Positions 35,438 to 43,782 of a DNA stretch of 64,000 nucleotides are shown piece after piece. Below the pieces are notes generated by a model. It did not search any database. It saw only the letters and a program-made list of their open reading frames with translations, and was not told the origin of the DNA. Position numbers and translations under genes: made by a program. The first letter of the stretch is position 1. Each line of letters starts with the position of its first letter. Origin of the DNA: JAIPAN01 sp040403555 (GTDB taxonomy: Bacteria; Bacteroidota; Bacteroidia; Sphingobacteriales; Sphingobacteriaceae); contig JBBAKN010000003.1 in assembly GCA_040403555.1 (NCBI GenBank), positions 62,001-126,000 on the forward strand, read 5' to 3'.

Positions 35438-36022
35438 TTAAATCAGGTTGCGATCTTCAAACCAAACATCATCGGGTTGTGTATCAAAGGCATCCATTTG
35501 CGCCAAGAGCTCAACCACCTTGTCGTTGCTCAATACCAAGTCCCGATTGATGGGTTTCAAGAATTTCTGCTCCACCATAACGTCTAATTGGGTTAATAAT
35601 GGATTGTAAAATCCACCGACATTTAGCAAACCAATGGGTTTATGGTGCAAGCCTAATTGCAGCCAGGTAAGTACCTCAAAAAACTCCTCCATGGTGCCGT
35701 AACCTCCTGGGAGGGTAATTACGCCATCAGACAAATCGGCCATTTTTTGTTTACGCTCGTGCATGTTTTTGGTAATAATAAGCTCGGTAAGGCCTTCGTG
35801 GCCAACTTCCTTATTCATTAAAAATTCAGGAATTATACCAATTACTTTACCTCCGTTTTTCAACACTTCATCGGCTAGTAAACCCATAACTCCTACTCTT
35901 CCACCACCATAAACCAAGGTAATTTCTTGTTTAACCAATTCATGTGCCAACTCATTTATAGCGACTAGAAGTTGGGGGTCTCCATTGAAATTGGAACCAC
36001 AAAAAACGCAAATGCTCTTCAT
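35438..36022 (-). CDS. LOG-family protein (TIGR00730), second copy
   Basis: 194 residues from the ATG at 36022, which sits 1 nt after the guaB stop; a longer frame reaching into guaB is only read-through of the opposite reading frame. It has ICVFCGSNFNG at the N-terminus, VYGGGRVGVMGLLAD, and LPGGYGTMEEFFEVLTW. It is the short subclass typical of cytokinin-riboside-monophosphate phosphoribohydrolases, and differs from the longer paralogue at 32766. Coupling to guaB suggests a purine-nucleotide salvage or housecleaning role (inference). Confidence 0.87.
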   Translation of the reverse strand: MKSICVFCGSNFNGDPQLLVAINELAHELVKQEITLVYGGGRVGVMGLLADEVLKNGGKVIGIIPEFLMNKEVGHEGLTELIITKNMHERKQKMADLSDGVITLPGGYGTMEEFFEVLTWLQLGLHHKPIGLLNVGGFYNPLLTQLDVMVEQKFLKPINRDLVLSNDKVVELLAQMDAFDTQPDDVWFEDRNLI

Positions 36023-36023
36023 C

Positions 36024-37493
36024 TTATCTAGAATAGTTTGGTGCTTCTTTGGTAATGGCAATATCGTGTGGATGGCTTTCTCGAATACCCGATGCAGTGA
36101 TGCGTACAAATTGGGCTTCTTGTAATTTATCGATTGTAGCGGCTCCGCAATACCCCATACTGGCTTTTAAACCGCCGATAAATTGGTACGTTACTTCGGC
36201 CAAGCTACCTTTAAAAGGTACTCTGCCTACAATACCTTCGGGTACTAACTTCTTAATATCATCTTCCACATCTTGGAAATACCGATCTTTAGAGCCTTGT
36301 TCCATGGCTTCAATAGAACCCATTCCACGATACGATTTAAACTTGCGTCCCTCGAAAATAATGGTTTCGCCCGGCGATTCTTCTACTCCGGCAAATAAAG
36401 AACCGGCCATAATGGTACTAGCACCTGCTGCAATAGCTTTGGCAATATCTCCGGTATGTTTAATTCCGCCATCGGCAATTACCGGCACGCCCGTACCTTT
36501 TAAAGCCTTGGCACATTCATACACAGCATACAGCTGCGGTACGCCCACACCAGCAATAATACGAGTAGTACAAATAGAGCCCGGGCCAATACCTACTTTA
36601 ACGGCATCGGCTCCTGCCTCGGCAAGGGCTTTTGCAGCAGCTCCAGTAGCAATATTTCCTGCAATTACCTGCAAATTCGGGTATTTTGCTTTTACTTCTT
36701 TAAGTTGATTAATTACTCCTTTAGAGTGGCCATGAGCCGTATCAATAGCAATTACATCTACCCCGGCTTTCACCAAAGCAGCTACCCGATCCATCGTATC
36801 GGGCGTAACACCTACGGCAGCACCTACACGTAAACGTCCTTGTTCGTCTTTACAGGCTTGGGGAAAGTTTTTAAATTTTTGAATATCCTTAAAGGTGATT
36901 AATCCTACCAAAATGCCTTTGGCATCTACAATGGGGAGTTTTTCAATTTTATAATCCTGAAGTATTACTTCTGCTTGTAAAAGTGTAGTGCCCAGAGGAG
37001 CAGTAACCAAATTTTCTTTAGTCATTACTTGGCTCACGGCCTTCTTCATGTCTTTTTGAAAGCGTAAATCTCTATTGGTAATAATACCCACTAATTTTTT
37101 ATCGGTGTTGATTACTGGAATGCCCCCAATTTTAAACTCTTTCATAATTTGGAAAGCATCGCTTACCAAGGCCACTTCAGAAAGGGTTACCGGATCTTGA
37201 ATCATGCCACTCTCCGACCGTTTTACTTTGCGTACTTCATCGGCTTGGGCCTGAATAGACATATTTTTATGTAACATGCCTAAACCTCCTGCCTGGGCAA
37301 TGGCAATGGCTAAACCAGATTCGGTAACGGTATCCATAGCCGCAGAAACGATAGGAATATTTAAACGAATGTTACGAGTTAGCCAAGTAGAGGTATCCAC
37401 TTCACGGGGCAATACTTCAGAATAAGCTGGGATTAAAAGTACGTCGTCGTAGGTGAGACCTTCGGCAACAAATTTTTGTGGATCGAGCGCCAT
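36024..37493 (-). CDS. guaB: IMP dehydrogenase
   Basis: NAD-dependent oxidation of IMP to XMP, the committed step to GTP. 489 residues. The barrel begins TYDDVLLIPAYSEVLP, and two CBS domains occupy about 95-205. The catalytic cysteine loop is GIGPGSICTTRI (about 305). The flap with GMGSIEAM and the arginine-tyrosine region (DRYFQ) follow. First gene of a two-gene unit with the LOG gene; the -7 box TAACTTTG is 34 nt upstream. Confidence 0.96.
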   Translation of the reverse strand: MALDPQKFVAEGLTYDDVLLIPAYSEVLPREVDTSTWLTRNIRLNIPIVSAAMDTVTESGLAIAIAQAGGLGMLHKNMSIQAQADEVRKVKRSESGMIQDPVTLSEVALVSDAFQIMKEFKIGGIPVINTDKKLVGIITNRDLRFQKDMKKAVSQVMTKENLVTAPLGTTLLQAEVILQDYKIEKLPIVDAKGILVGLITFKDIQKFKNFPQACKDEQGRLRVGAAVGVTPDTMDRVAALVKAGVDVIAIDTAHGHSKGVINQLKEVKAKYPNLQVIAGNIATGAAAKALAEAGADAVKVGIGPGSICTTRIIAGVGVPQLYAVYECAKALKGTGVPVIADGGIKHTGDIAKAIAAGASTIMAGSLFAGVEESPGETIIFEGRKFKSYRGMGSIEAMEQGSKDRYFQDVEDDIKKLVPEGIVGRVPFKGSLAEVTYQFIGGLKASMGYCGAATIDKLQEAQFVRITASGIRESHPHDIAITKEAPNYSR

Positions 37494-37527
37494 AGCAAAT
37501 AACTATTAAGTGATATTATTTGCCAGG

Positions 37528-37535
37528 CAAAGTTA
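37528..37535 (-). promoter_or_regulatory. -7 element of guaB
   Basis: TAACTTTG on the minus strand, 34 nt before the guaB ATG. No clear -33. Confidence 0.4.
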
Positions 37536-37560
37536 TCGTATTTTTCTGAAAATGAAGAAT

Positions 37561-38832
37561 TTATTGTTTACCAACGATCACTTTTTCTAATTTATCGAAC
37601 TGAAGGTAGGTATTGGCCAATTCTAGTAGTGTTTGCGGGCTAATGGTGCGCACCGTTTGTACATAACGTTCGTAATACGAAGCATCCAGCCCAAAGAAAT
37701 AGGTGTTTTTAAACTTATCGGCATGAGAAAAAGCATTTTCTAAGCTACCTAACATAGAGCCCAGCATATAATTGCGTACTAAAGCCAACTCTCCTTCCGA
37801 TACCAATTCGGTACGGAGAAGTTTCATTTCTTTTTCAATTTCGGACATGGCGGCAGTGCATACATCGGCTCCAACTTCGGTGGAAATAAAGAAATAACCC
37901 GCATCTTTTAAAGAAGCAATGCCCGAACCAATGCCGTAGGTATAGCCTTTATCTTCGCGAATATTGGCCATTAATCGAGAACCGAAATAACCTCCAAAAA
38001 TGGTGTTTAATACTTGTAAAGCAGGGAAATCGGGATTTGTACGGTTGATGGCCAACTGACCTAGACGCAAGGCCGATTGGAGCGCATCGGGGCGTTCTGA
38101 AAAATGTGTACTTCCACTACCTGCAGCAAAAGAAAATTCATTTTTTACACCTGCTGTGCTTTCCTCCCATGCAGTCCCAAAAGTGGCATTTATGCAAGAT
38201 AAGGTAGCTTCAGAAACCTTACCAGAAACTACTATAGTACAATTAGACGGTTGGTAGGCATTCTTATAATAATCGAGCAAATCAGTACGCTGTAACTTCT
38301 CATAGTCTGTGTGTAGCGGAGCATGGCCATAGAGCGTATTACCAAACAATACCTGGTTAAATGAACGCCGAGCCAATACATCATTTTTCTCTAAGCTTAC
38401 ACTCAATTTTTGTTGTTGGTTGCGCACAAAGGTTTCAATTTCTGCTTGTGGAAAAACGGCATCGGTTAAAATTTCGCGAAGCAAAGGTAAAACCGATGAC
38501 AAATGCTTAGTAAGTGTATACAGCACTACACTCGATTGATCATAGGAATAGTCTTTTTGCAGAAATGCACCGTAATAATCGAACTTTTCGGCCAATTGAG
38601 CAGCGGTATAATTTGAAGTGCCCTCTTGTAAGAGCGCATTGGCAGCAAATGCTTGTAAAGGCTTAGCATTATTCCAAGCTACGTTATCAAAAATAAACTC
38701 GATACGCAACAAATCTTGTTCTCCGGCATCCACAAAAAATAAGGGAATGCCGTTAGCTAAGTTATGGGCTTTCGCTTGTAAAATATCTATATGTTCTACC
38801 TGTTTAAATGCAGGTGCTAGCGTTCTATCCAT
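37561..38832 (-). CDS. M16-family peptidase, inactive-type subunit
   Basis: 423 residues with the M16 fold, but the HxxEH zinc motif is missing: the equivalent position reads GTSNYTAAQLAEKFDYYGA. The C-terminal half has the R/Y substrate pair region (NIREDKGYTYGIGSGIAS), typical of the non-catalytic partner. It is 1 nt after the catalytic subunit gene, so the two probably form a heterodimer like mitochondrial processing peptidase. No signal peptide is evident. Confidence 0.87.
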   Translation of the reverse strand: MDRTLAPAFKQVEHIDILQAKAHNLANGIPLFFVDAGEQDLLRIEFIFDNVAWNNAKPLQAFAANALLQEGTSNYTAAQLAEKFDYYGAFLQKDYSYDQSSVVLYTLTKHLSSVLPLLREILTDAVFPQAEIETFVRNQQQKLSVSLEKNDVLARRSFNQVLFGNTLYGHAPLHTDYEKLQRTDLLDYYKNAYQPSNCTIVVSGKVSEATLSCINATFGTAWEESTAGVKNEFSFAAGSGSTHFSERPDALQSALRLGQLAINRTNPDFPALQVLNTIFGGYFGSRLMANIREDKGYTYGIGSGIASLKDAGYFFISTEVGADVCTAAMSEIEKEMKLLRTELVSEGELALVRNYMLGSMLGSLENAFSHADKFKNTYFFGLDASYYERYVQTVRTISPQTLLELANTYLQFDKLEKVIVGKQ

Positions 38833-38833
38833 G

Positions 38834-40072
38834 TTAGTTTTTGGCTAAATAGCTTAGGATTGATGAATTTTCTTTGCGGAAAATGTGCTGTGCTTGTTCT
38901 TTAATTTCATGGCCAGTTACAGCCATATATTTTCCGGTTTCGTGGTTTAAATCTTCGGCATTACCAAGCAATTCGAAATAAGCCAAATTCATGGCCTTAT
39001 CTAATAAACTCATTTCAGCGAATTCCATGGTAGATTCCATTTTATTTTTGACCTTAGCCAGCTCTTCTTCAGTTACAGGCTCGTTTTTTAATCGATCGAG
39101 TTCTTGCCAAATGGCAAGTTCAGCAGCTTCCATAGAAATACCGGGAGCCGGTTTTCCTTCTACTACAAACAAACCGGGGTCGATACTACCTAAATGGTAG
39201 GCATTAATATCTGAAAACAATTGTTGTTCTTTAAGCAGGCTGCAGTACAACCTAGATGAATTCCCTCGAGATAAAATATCGGAAAGCAAATCGGCAGCAT
39301 AATAGTCGACATCTTGTCGTGCAGGCATATGAAAGACCATATACAAGGCATTTAAAGGAACATTTGCTTCTACTATTTGTCGTTTTTCTTGTAACTGGGT
39401 TGGCTCTAGCGGTAAGTTGCGTAGAGGTTTTATGCCCGAAGGTATTGGCCCGAACCATTGTTCTACCAATTTTTTAACCTCTACTGTTTTAACCGCACCG
39501 GCTATTACCAAAATAGCGTTCGAGGGCACATAAAATTTATTAAAGAAGGCTTTTACATCCTCCATTTTGGCCTCTACAATCTGCTTTAAATTTTTACCAA
39601 TGGTGGCCCACTGATAGGGATGTTTTTCATAGGCCAAAGGGCGCATTTTTAGCCAAACATCGCCATATGGTTGATTTAAATAGCGTTGTTTAAACTCTTC
39701 GCAAACCACATTTTTTTGCACTTCGAGACTTTTTTCAGAAAAAGCCAGACTCAACATGCGGTCGCTCTCTAGCCAACAAGCCGTTTCTAAATTTACGGCC
39801 GGCAGTGTAATGTAATAATTGGTAATATCGTTGCTGGTAAAAGCATTGTTTTCGCCCCCTACACGTTGCAGCGGCTCATCATAGGACGGAATATTTACCG
39901 ATCCTCCGAACATTAAATGCTCAAATAAATGGGCAAAACCAGTTTGATTGGGGTTTTCATCTCTGGCGCCCACATCGTATAAAACATTAAGTACCGCCAT
40001 GGGGGTGGTAAAATCTTCGTGAACCAACACCTGCAAACCGTTGGCTAAAGTAAATCGTTCGAAAGAAACCAT
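38834..40072 (-). CDS. M16-family zinc metallopeptidase, catalytic subunit
   Basis: 412 residues. The inverted zinc motif HLFEH occurs in TGFAHLFEHLMFGGS, with the third ligand glutamate about 75 residues on (EVQKNVVCEEFKQRY). The N-terminal start NGLQVLVHEDFTTPMAV is the standard M16 opening. There is no signal peptide, so cytosolic location is likely. It is the first gene of the M16 pair, divergent from mqnC over about 130 bp. The substrate is unknown. Confidence 0.9.
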   Translation of the reverse strand: MVSFERFTLANGLQVLVHEDFTTPMAVLNVLYDVGARDENPNQTGFAHLFEHLMFGGSVNIPSYDEPLQRVGGENNAFTSNDITNYYITLPAVNLETACWLESDRMLSLAFSEKSLEVQKNVVCEEFKQRYLNQPYGDVWLKMRPLAYEKHPYQWATIGKNLKQIVEAKMEDVKAFFNKFYVPSNAILVIAGAVKTVEVKKLVEQWFGPIPSGIKPLRNLPLEPTQLQEKRQIVEANVPLNALYMVFHMPARQDVDYYAADLLSDILSRGNSSRLYCSLLKEQQLFSDINAYHLGSIDPGLFVVEGKPAPGISMEAAELAIWQELDRLKNEPVTEEELAKVKNKMESTMEFAEMSLLDKAMNLAYFELLGNAEDLNHETGKYMAVTGHEIKEQAQHIFRKENSSILSYLAKN

Positions 40073-40190
40073 ATGTTATAGTAGAGTGTAAATGTACGTA
40101 TTTAGGGGCTTATTTAGAAGGTAGAAGCTTACAATTCTCAAGTTCGAGTCATAATTGATAGCAAAGTATAGGAGGTAAAAAAATCAACTG

Positions 40191-40198
40191 TATCTTTG
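40191..40198 (+). promoter_or_regulatory. -7 element of mqnC, near-leaderless
   Basis: TATCTTTG, 7 nt before the mqnC ATG. The upstream GGAGG at about 40171 is then outside the transcript and cannot be a ribosome site if this promoter is used. Confidence 0.5.
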
Positions 40199-40205
40199 TA
40201 GGCAT

Positions 40206-41330
40206 ATGAACGTAGCAGATTTATTGAGTCGGGCTTTACAATTCGAATTCTTGAGCCAAGAAGAAGGGGTTTTTTTATTCAAAGAAGCACCAACAGCCGA
40301 TTTGATGTACACGGCCAATGAATTGCGTAAAAAACAAGTGCCGCACAATAAAATTACTTGGATTATAGACCGCAATGTAAATACCACCAACGTATGCATT
40401 GCCAATTGCAAATTCTGTAATTTTTTCCGTCGCCCAGGCCACGAAGAAAGCTACATTACCGACATTGAAACCTATAAAATTAAAATTGAAGAAACCTTTA
40501 GATATGGTGGAGAGCAATTATTATTACAAGGTGGCCACCACCCAGATTTAGGCCTAGCCTTTTACGTCGATTTATTTAAAGAACTTAAAGACTTATATCC
40601 CAATTTAAAACTGCACGCTTTAGGCCCACCCGAAATTGCGCACATTGCCAAGCTTGAAGGTTTGAGCCACACCGAAGTATTAAAGACCTTAATGGAGGCC
40701 GGCTTAGACAGTTTACCAGGAGCTGGTGCCGAAATTTTGAACGATCGTGTTCGCCGATTAATTTCTAAAGGCAAATGCGGTGGGCAAGAATGGTTAGATG
40801 TTATGAGAGCGGCCCATCAATTAAACTTAACAACATCTGCTACCATGATGTTTGGACATATAGAAACCTTAGAAGAGCGCTTTGAGCATTTGGTATTGAT
40901 ACGTCAAGTACAATCGGAAAAACCAGCCGATGCAAAAGGTTTTTTGGCCTTTATACCTTGGCCTTTTCAGGATGATGGCACGCTGCTTAAAAAAGTACGA
41001 GGCATAACCAATCAGGTTAGTGGCGATGAATATGTACGCATGTTAGCCTTAAGCCGCATCATGTTGCCAAATGTAAAAAACATTCAAGCATCGTGGCTTA
41101 CCGTGGGTAAACACGTAGCTCAAATGTGTTTGCATGCCGGTGCCAACGATTTTGGTTCGATTATGATTGAAGAGAATGTGGTTTCAGTAGCAGGCGCTCC
41201 ACATCGATTTACCGCCAATGGCATCCAAGAGGCTATTAAAGAGGCTGGTTTTGAGCCGCAACTTCGCAATCAACAATACGATTTCATTTCCCTGCCTAAG
41301 AAAATTGAAGAACAAATAATAAACTATTAG
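40206..41330 (+). CDS. mqnC: cyclic dehypoxanthinyl futalosine synthase
   Basis: Radical-SAM enzyme of the futalosine menaquinone pathway that cyclises dehypoxanthine futalosine. 374 residues. The cluster motif CIANCKFC (CxxxCxxC) occurs in TTNVCIANCKFCNFFRR. The family-specific C-terminal motif GANDFGSIMIEENVVSVAGA separates it from MqnE. The other mqn genes are not in the window. ScpB begins 2 nt after its stop, so the two are cotranscribed. The ubiX at 1259 could supply the late-step decarboxylase cofactor. Confidence 0.92.
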   Translation: MNVADLLSRALQFEFLSQEEGVFLFKEAPTADLMYTANELRKKQVPHNKITWIIDRNVNTTNVCIANCKFCNFFRRPGHEESYITDIETYKIKIEETFRYGGEQLLLQGGHHPDLGLAFYVDLFKELKDLYPNLKLHALGPPEIAHIAKLEGLSHTEVLKTLMEAGLDSLPGAGAEILNDRVRRLISKGKCGGQEWLDVMRAAHQLNLTTSATMMFGHIETLEERFEHLVLIRQVQSEKPADAKGFLAFIPWPFQDDGTLLKKVRGITNQVSGDEYVRMLALSRIMLPNVKNIQASWLTVGKHVAQMCLHAGANDFGSIMIEENVVSVAGAPHRFTANGIQEAIKEAGFEPQLRNQQYDFISLPKKIEEQIINY

Positions 41331-41332
41331 TA

Positions 41333-41896
41333 GTGTTGGATAGACTAGACTTACATATTGAAGCTCTCATTTTTGCCTCTGAGCAAAGTATAGGAAAAAG
41401 CGATTTAAAAGCCATCTGCGAAGCAACCTTGGAAAGACCTATTGAGGATAAAGAGTTAGAGGAAAGCATAACCAACATCAAACTGAAATACGATAATCCT
41501 AGCTTGGCAATAGAGTTGGTAGAAATTTCGAATGGGTATTTATTTCTCACCAAAAAAGATTTTCATACTAGCATAAACCAGTTGAATCTGCACCGAGCCA
41601 AGAAAAAATTAAGCCAAGCAGCTATAGAAACGCTAGCTATTGTTGCCTACCGCCAACCCATTACTAAGCTAGAAATTGAGCAAATTAGAGGGGTAAACTG
41701 CGACTATACCGTTCAAAAATTACTTGAAAAAGAATTGATAGGTTTAGCCGGAAAAGCTGATACGGTTGGCAAACCAATTCTGTATCAAACGAGCGATTTA
41801 TTTATGGATTATTTTGGTCTAAAAAACCTAGCTGATTTACCTCAAATGAAAGATTTCATTTCCGAGGTAAACGAAATTGGTGAACAGCAAGATTAA
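41333..41896 (+). CDS. scpB: segregation and condensation protein B
   Basis: Winged-helix kleisin-associated protein of the SMC-ScpAB condensin. 187 residues. Both winged-helix domains are recognisable, ending with the conserved AIETLAIVAYRQPITKLEIE and IRGVNC segment. The start is GTG at 41333 (or the adjacent TTG), since no ATG is available near HIEALIFASEQS. It is placed 2 nt after mqnC. scpA is not in the window; smc is at 22683. Confidence 0.92.
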   Translation: MLDRLDLHIEALIFASEQSIGKSDLKAICEATLERPIEDKELEESITNIKLKYDNPSLAIELVEISNGYLFLTKKDFHTSINQLNLHRAKKKLSQAAIETLAIVAYRQPITKLEIEQIRGVNCDYTVQKLLEKELIGLAGKADTVGKPILYQTSDLFMDYFGLKNLADLPQMKDFISEVNEIGEQQD

Positions 41897-41976
41897 TTTT
41901 TCTGAGAATTTTTTTTTTTCAGCTATTTGAATCTAAATTCTTGCTAATTTTATTCATCAAAATATTCTCATTTCTG

Positions 41977-42165
41977 ATGAAACCGCCAAACAAAAAAAGT
42001 GCCGCAAAAAGTACCGATGCGAATATAGCTTCAGCAAGTAAAAACACTACAACGGTACCCCCTATAGGATTTATGGCCAGCGATGAAGATTTCGATTTAT
42101 CACTAAACGATGATTTAGACCTAGATGATCTCGACACCTTAGATGACGATGAAGATGATTACTAG
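41977..42165 (+). CDS. small highly acidic protein, unknown function
   Basis: 62 residues from the ATG at 41977; an in-frame TTG 36 nt upstream adds a hydrophobic stretch and is less likely. The first 25 residues are basic and serine/alanine-rich (KPPNKKSAAKSTDANIASAS). The last 27 are mostly Asp, Leu and Glu, ending DDDEDDY. No family is recognised. A sharply bipolar basic/acidic layout suggests a disordered interaction module, possibly contacting a basic protein or mimicking DNA (speculative). It follows scpB by 80 nt and is closed by its own terminator. Confidence 0.65.
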   Translation: MKPPNKKSAAKSTDANIASASKNTTTVPPIGFMASDEDFDLSLNDDLDLDDLDTLDDDEDDY

Positions 42166-42186
42166 TGCACTATAAAATACCAATAC

Positions 42187-42219
42187 GAAGCATTCGGGAC
42201 ATAATCGAATGCTTTTTTG
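42187..42219 (+). terminator. terminator of small acidic protein gene
   Basis: AAGCATTCG pairs with CGAATGCTT around a 9-nt loop, followed by six Ts. It ends about 15 bp before the next gene start. Confidence 0.8.
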
Positions 42220-42232
42220 CATACAGCAACTT

Positions 42233-43351
42233 ATGACTATAACCGAAATTAACAGCCCAAAAGAGCAACAAGCTTTTCTAGATCTTGTTCGAAAAATTTA
42301 TGCAGATGATGCCAATTTCATTTGCCCATTAGACAAGGACATAGAAGCTACTTTTCATCCAAAAACAAATAGCTTTTTTCAGCACGGATCTTGTACACGT
42401 TGGATTTTAAGCAACAAAAAGGGAGAGCATATCGGTCGAATTGCAGCATTTATAAACGATAAAAAAGCTTTTCAGCACGATGTACCCACTGGTGGTATTG
42501 GCTATTTTGAGTGCATTGATGACCAAAAAGCAGCCAATTTATTGTTTGATACCGCAAAAGACTGGTTGAGTACAAAAGGTATGAAAGCTATGGATGGACC
42601 GATAAATTTCGGCGAAAACGATACCTATTGGGGCTTGTTGGTAGAGGGCTTTACTCCGCCTTCGTATGGCATGAACTATCACAAACCCTACTACCATGCG
42701 CTTTTCAAAAACTACGGTTTTGAAAAAGATTACGAACAAATTACCAACCATTTAGACTTACGACTTCCCTTCCCAGATCGATTTACTAAAATTGCCGAGT
42801 GGGTTGCAGGCAAAGAAGGTTATCGCTTTGAGCACCTTAAAGTGAGCGAATTCGATCGTTTTGCAGATGACTTCATGGAAATATACAACGATGCTTGGCA
42901 AGGCTTCGAAAACTTTGTTCCCCTAAACAAGGATATTGTGATGGATAGTTTTCGGAAAATGAAACTGATTATGGATGAAAAACTAATTTGGTTTGCCTAT
43001 GTAAACAACCAACCCGTATCATTTATCGTTATTATACCCGATGCTAATCAGTTAATAAAATCATTCAATGGTAAATTAGGTATCTGGCAAAAAATTCAGT
43101 TTGTATACAACAAGTGGAAAGGTGTTCGGCGTATGCGGGCAATAGTGATGGGCACTAAAATAGCCTTCCAGAAACATGGGATAGAGTCGGCTTTATTCAT
43201 CAAATTAAAGCACTATGTAATCCCTAAAAAACAATACGATGAATTGGAACTTTCGTGGGTGGGCGATTTTAATGACAAAATGATTGCCATACACCAGGCA
43301 ACAGGCGCCACATTTGGCAAAAGGCACCTCACCATGCGAAAAACATTCTAA
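42233..43351 (+). CDS. GNAT-like acyltransferase-fold protein, unknown substrate
   Basis: 372 residues from the ATG at 42233. An upstream in-frame start lies inside the preceding terminator and is rejected. The first half looks like a GNAT fold: KIYADDANFICPLDKDIEA, then EHIGRIAAFINDKKA (strand-turn resembling motif A), GGIGYFECIDDQKAANLLFDTA, and GPINFGENDTYWGLLVEGF. The second half repeats hydrophobic strands, with a C-terminal ELSWVGDFNDKMIAIHQATGA that resembles a GNAT end. Similar proteins are widespread in Bacteroidota without known role. A minus-strand terminator follows. Confidence 0.75.
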   Translation: MTITEINSPKEQQAFLDLVRKIYADDANFICPLDKDIEATFHPKTNSFFQHGSCTRWILSNKKGEHIGRIAAFINDKKAFQHDVPTGGIGYFECIDDQKAANLLFDTAKDWLSTKGMKAMDGPINFGENDTYWGLLVEGFTPPSYGMNYHKPYYHALFKNYGFEKDYEQITNHLDLRLPFPDRFTKIAEWVAGKEGYRFEHLKVSEFDRFADDFMEIYNDAWQGFENFVPLNKDIVMDSFRKMKLIMDEKLIWFAYVNNQPVSFIVIIPDANQLIKSFNGKLGIWQKIQFVYNKWKGVRRMRAIVMGTKIAFQKHGIESALFIKLKHYVIPKKQYDELELSWVGDFNDKMIAIHQATGATFGKRHLTMRKTF

Positions 43352-43383
43352 TAAAAAAGGCCTCCGGAAAATCCAAAGGCCAT
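43352..43383 (-). terminator. terminator of the HTH gene / mpl operon
   Basis: Minus strand GGCCTTTGGA-TTT-TCCGGAGGCC with a 2x2 internal loop, followed by TTTTTT. It lies between the convergent GNAT-like and HTH genes. Confidence 0.65.
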
Positions 43384-43401
43384 TTAAATATTAAAAGGTA
43401 A

Positions 43402-43743
43402 CTAAACGCTTACCTTAGCTCTACGTAATTCCTCGTATAAATCAATTACTTTCTTTTGTAATTCAATTACATCGGTTTCACGATCTTGCAATTTCTTGGT
43501 TAATACCTCAACTTCATTATTGTATTTCTCTTGTTCTTCGCTATCGGTAAAGGTTAGCAATTGAACAACCGTCAATCCAAAAAGTGACGATATTTGTTCT
43601 AAACGTGATAAATTGACATCGGTAATTCCGGTTTCAATTTTAGAAAATGCAGGTATAGAAATATCCAATTGTTTAGATACATCCTCTTGGCTCCAAGAAC
43701 GCTGATGTCTCAGTAAGCGAATTTTTTTTCCTAATGTATTCAT
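43402..43743 (-). CDS. XRE-family HTH regulator with C-terminal coiled coil
   Basis: 113 residues. Residues 1-60 form a Cro/CI-type helix-turn-helix: LGKKIRLLRHQRSWSQEDVSKQLDIS and IPAFSKIETGITDVNLSRL. Residues about 70-113 are a heptad-rich coiled coil (EVEVLTKKLQDRETDVIELQKK), suggesting dimerisation. It begins 39 nt after the mpl stop, so it may be the fifth gene of the glmU-like/tpiA/prmA/mpl run. The target is unknown. Confidence 0.85.
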   Translation of the reverse strand: MNTLGKKIRLLRHQRSWSQEDVSKQLDISIPAFSKIETGITDVNLSRLEQISSLFGLTVVQLLTFTDSEEQEKYNNEVEVLTKKLQDRETDVIELQKKVIDLYEELRRAKVSV

Positions 43744-43782
43744 TTTGGTATGTTTTGGCTGGTGTGTATATTTCGTTATAGT

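Noticed and set aside
36023..36109. Longer N-terminus for the second LOG protein reaching into guaB
   Set aside because: It would overlap guaB by 86 nt and adds residues unlike the family; the ATG at 36022 is placed 1 nt after the guaB stop.
40168..40180. GGAGG as a Shine-Dalgarno site for mqnC
   Set aside because: It lies more than 25 nt from the ATG and upstream of the TATCTTTG box, so it would not be in the mRNA; Bacteroidota rarely use Shine-Dalgarno sites.
42209..42232. Upstream start for the GNAT-like protein
   Set aside because: It falls inside the terminator hairpin and T-run; the ATG at 42233 is cleaner.
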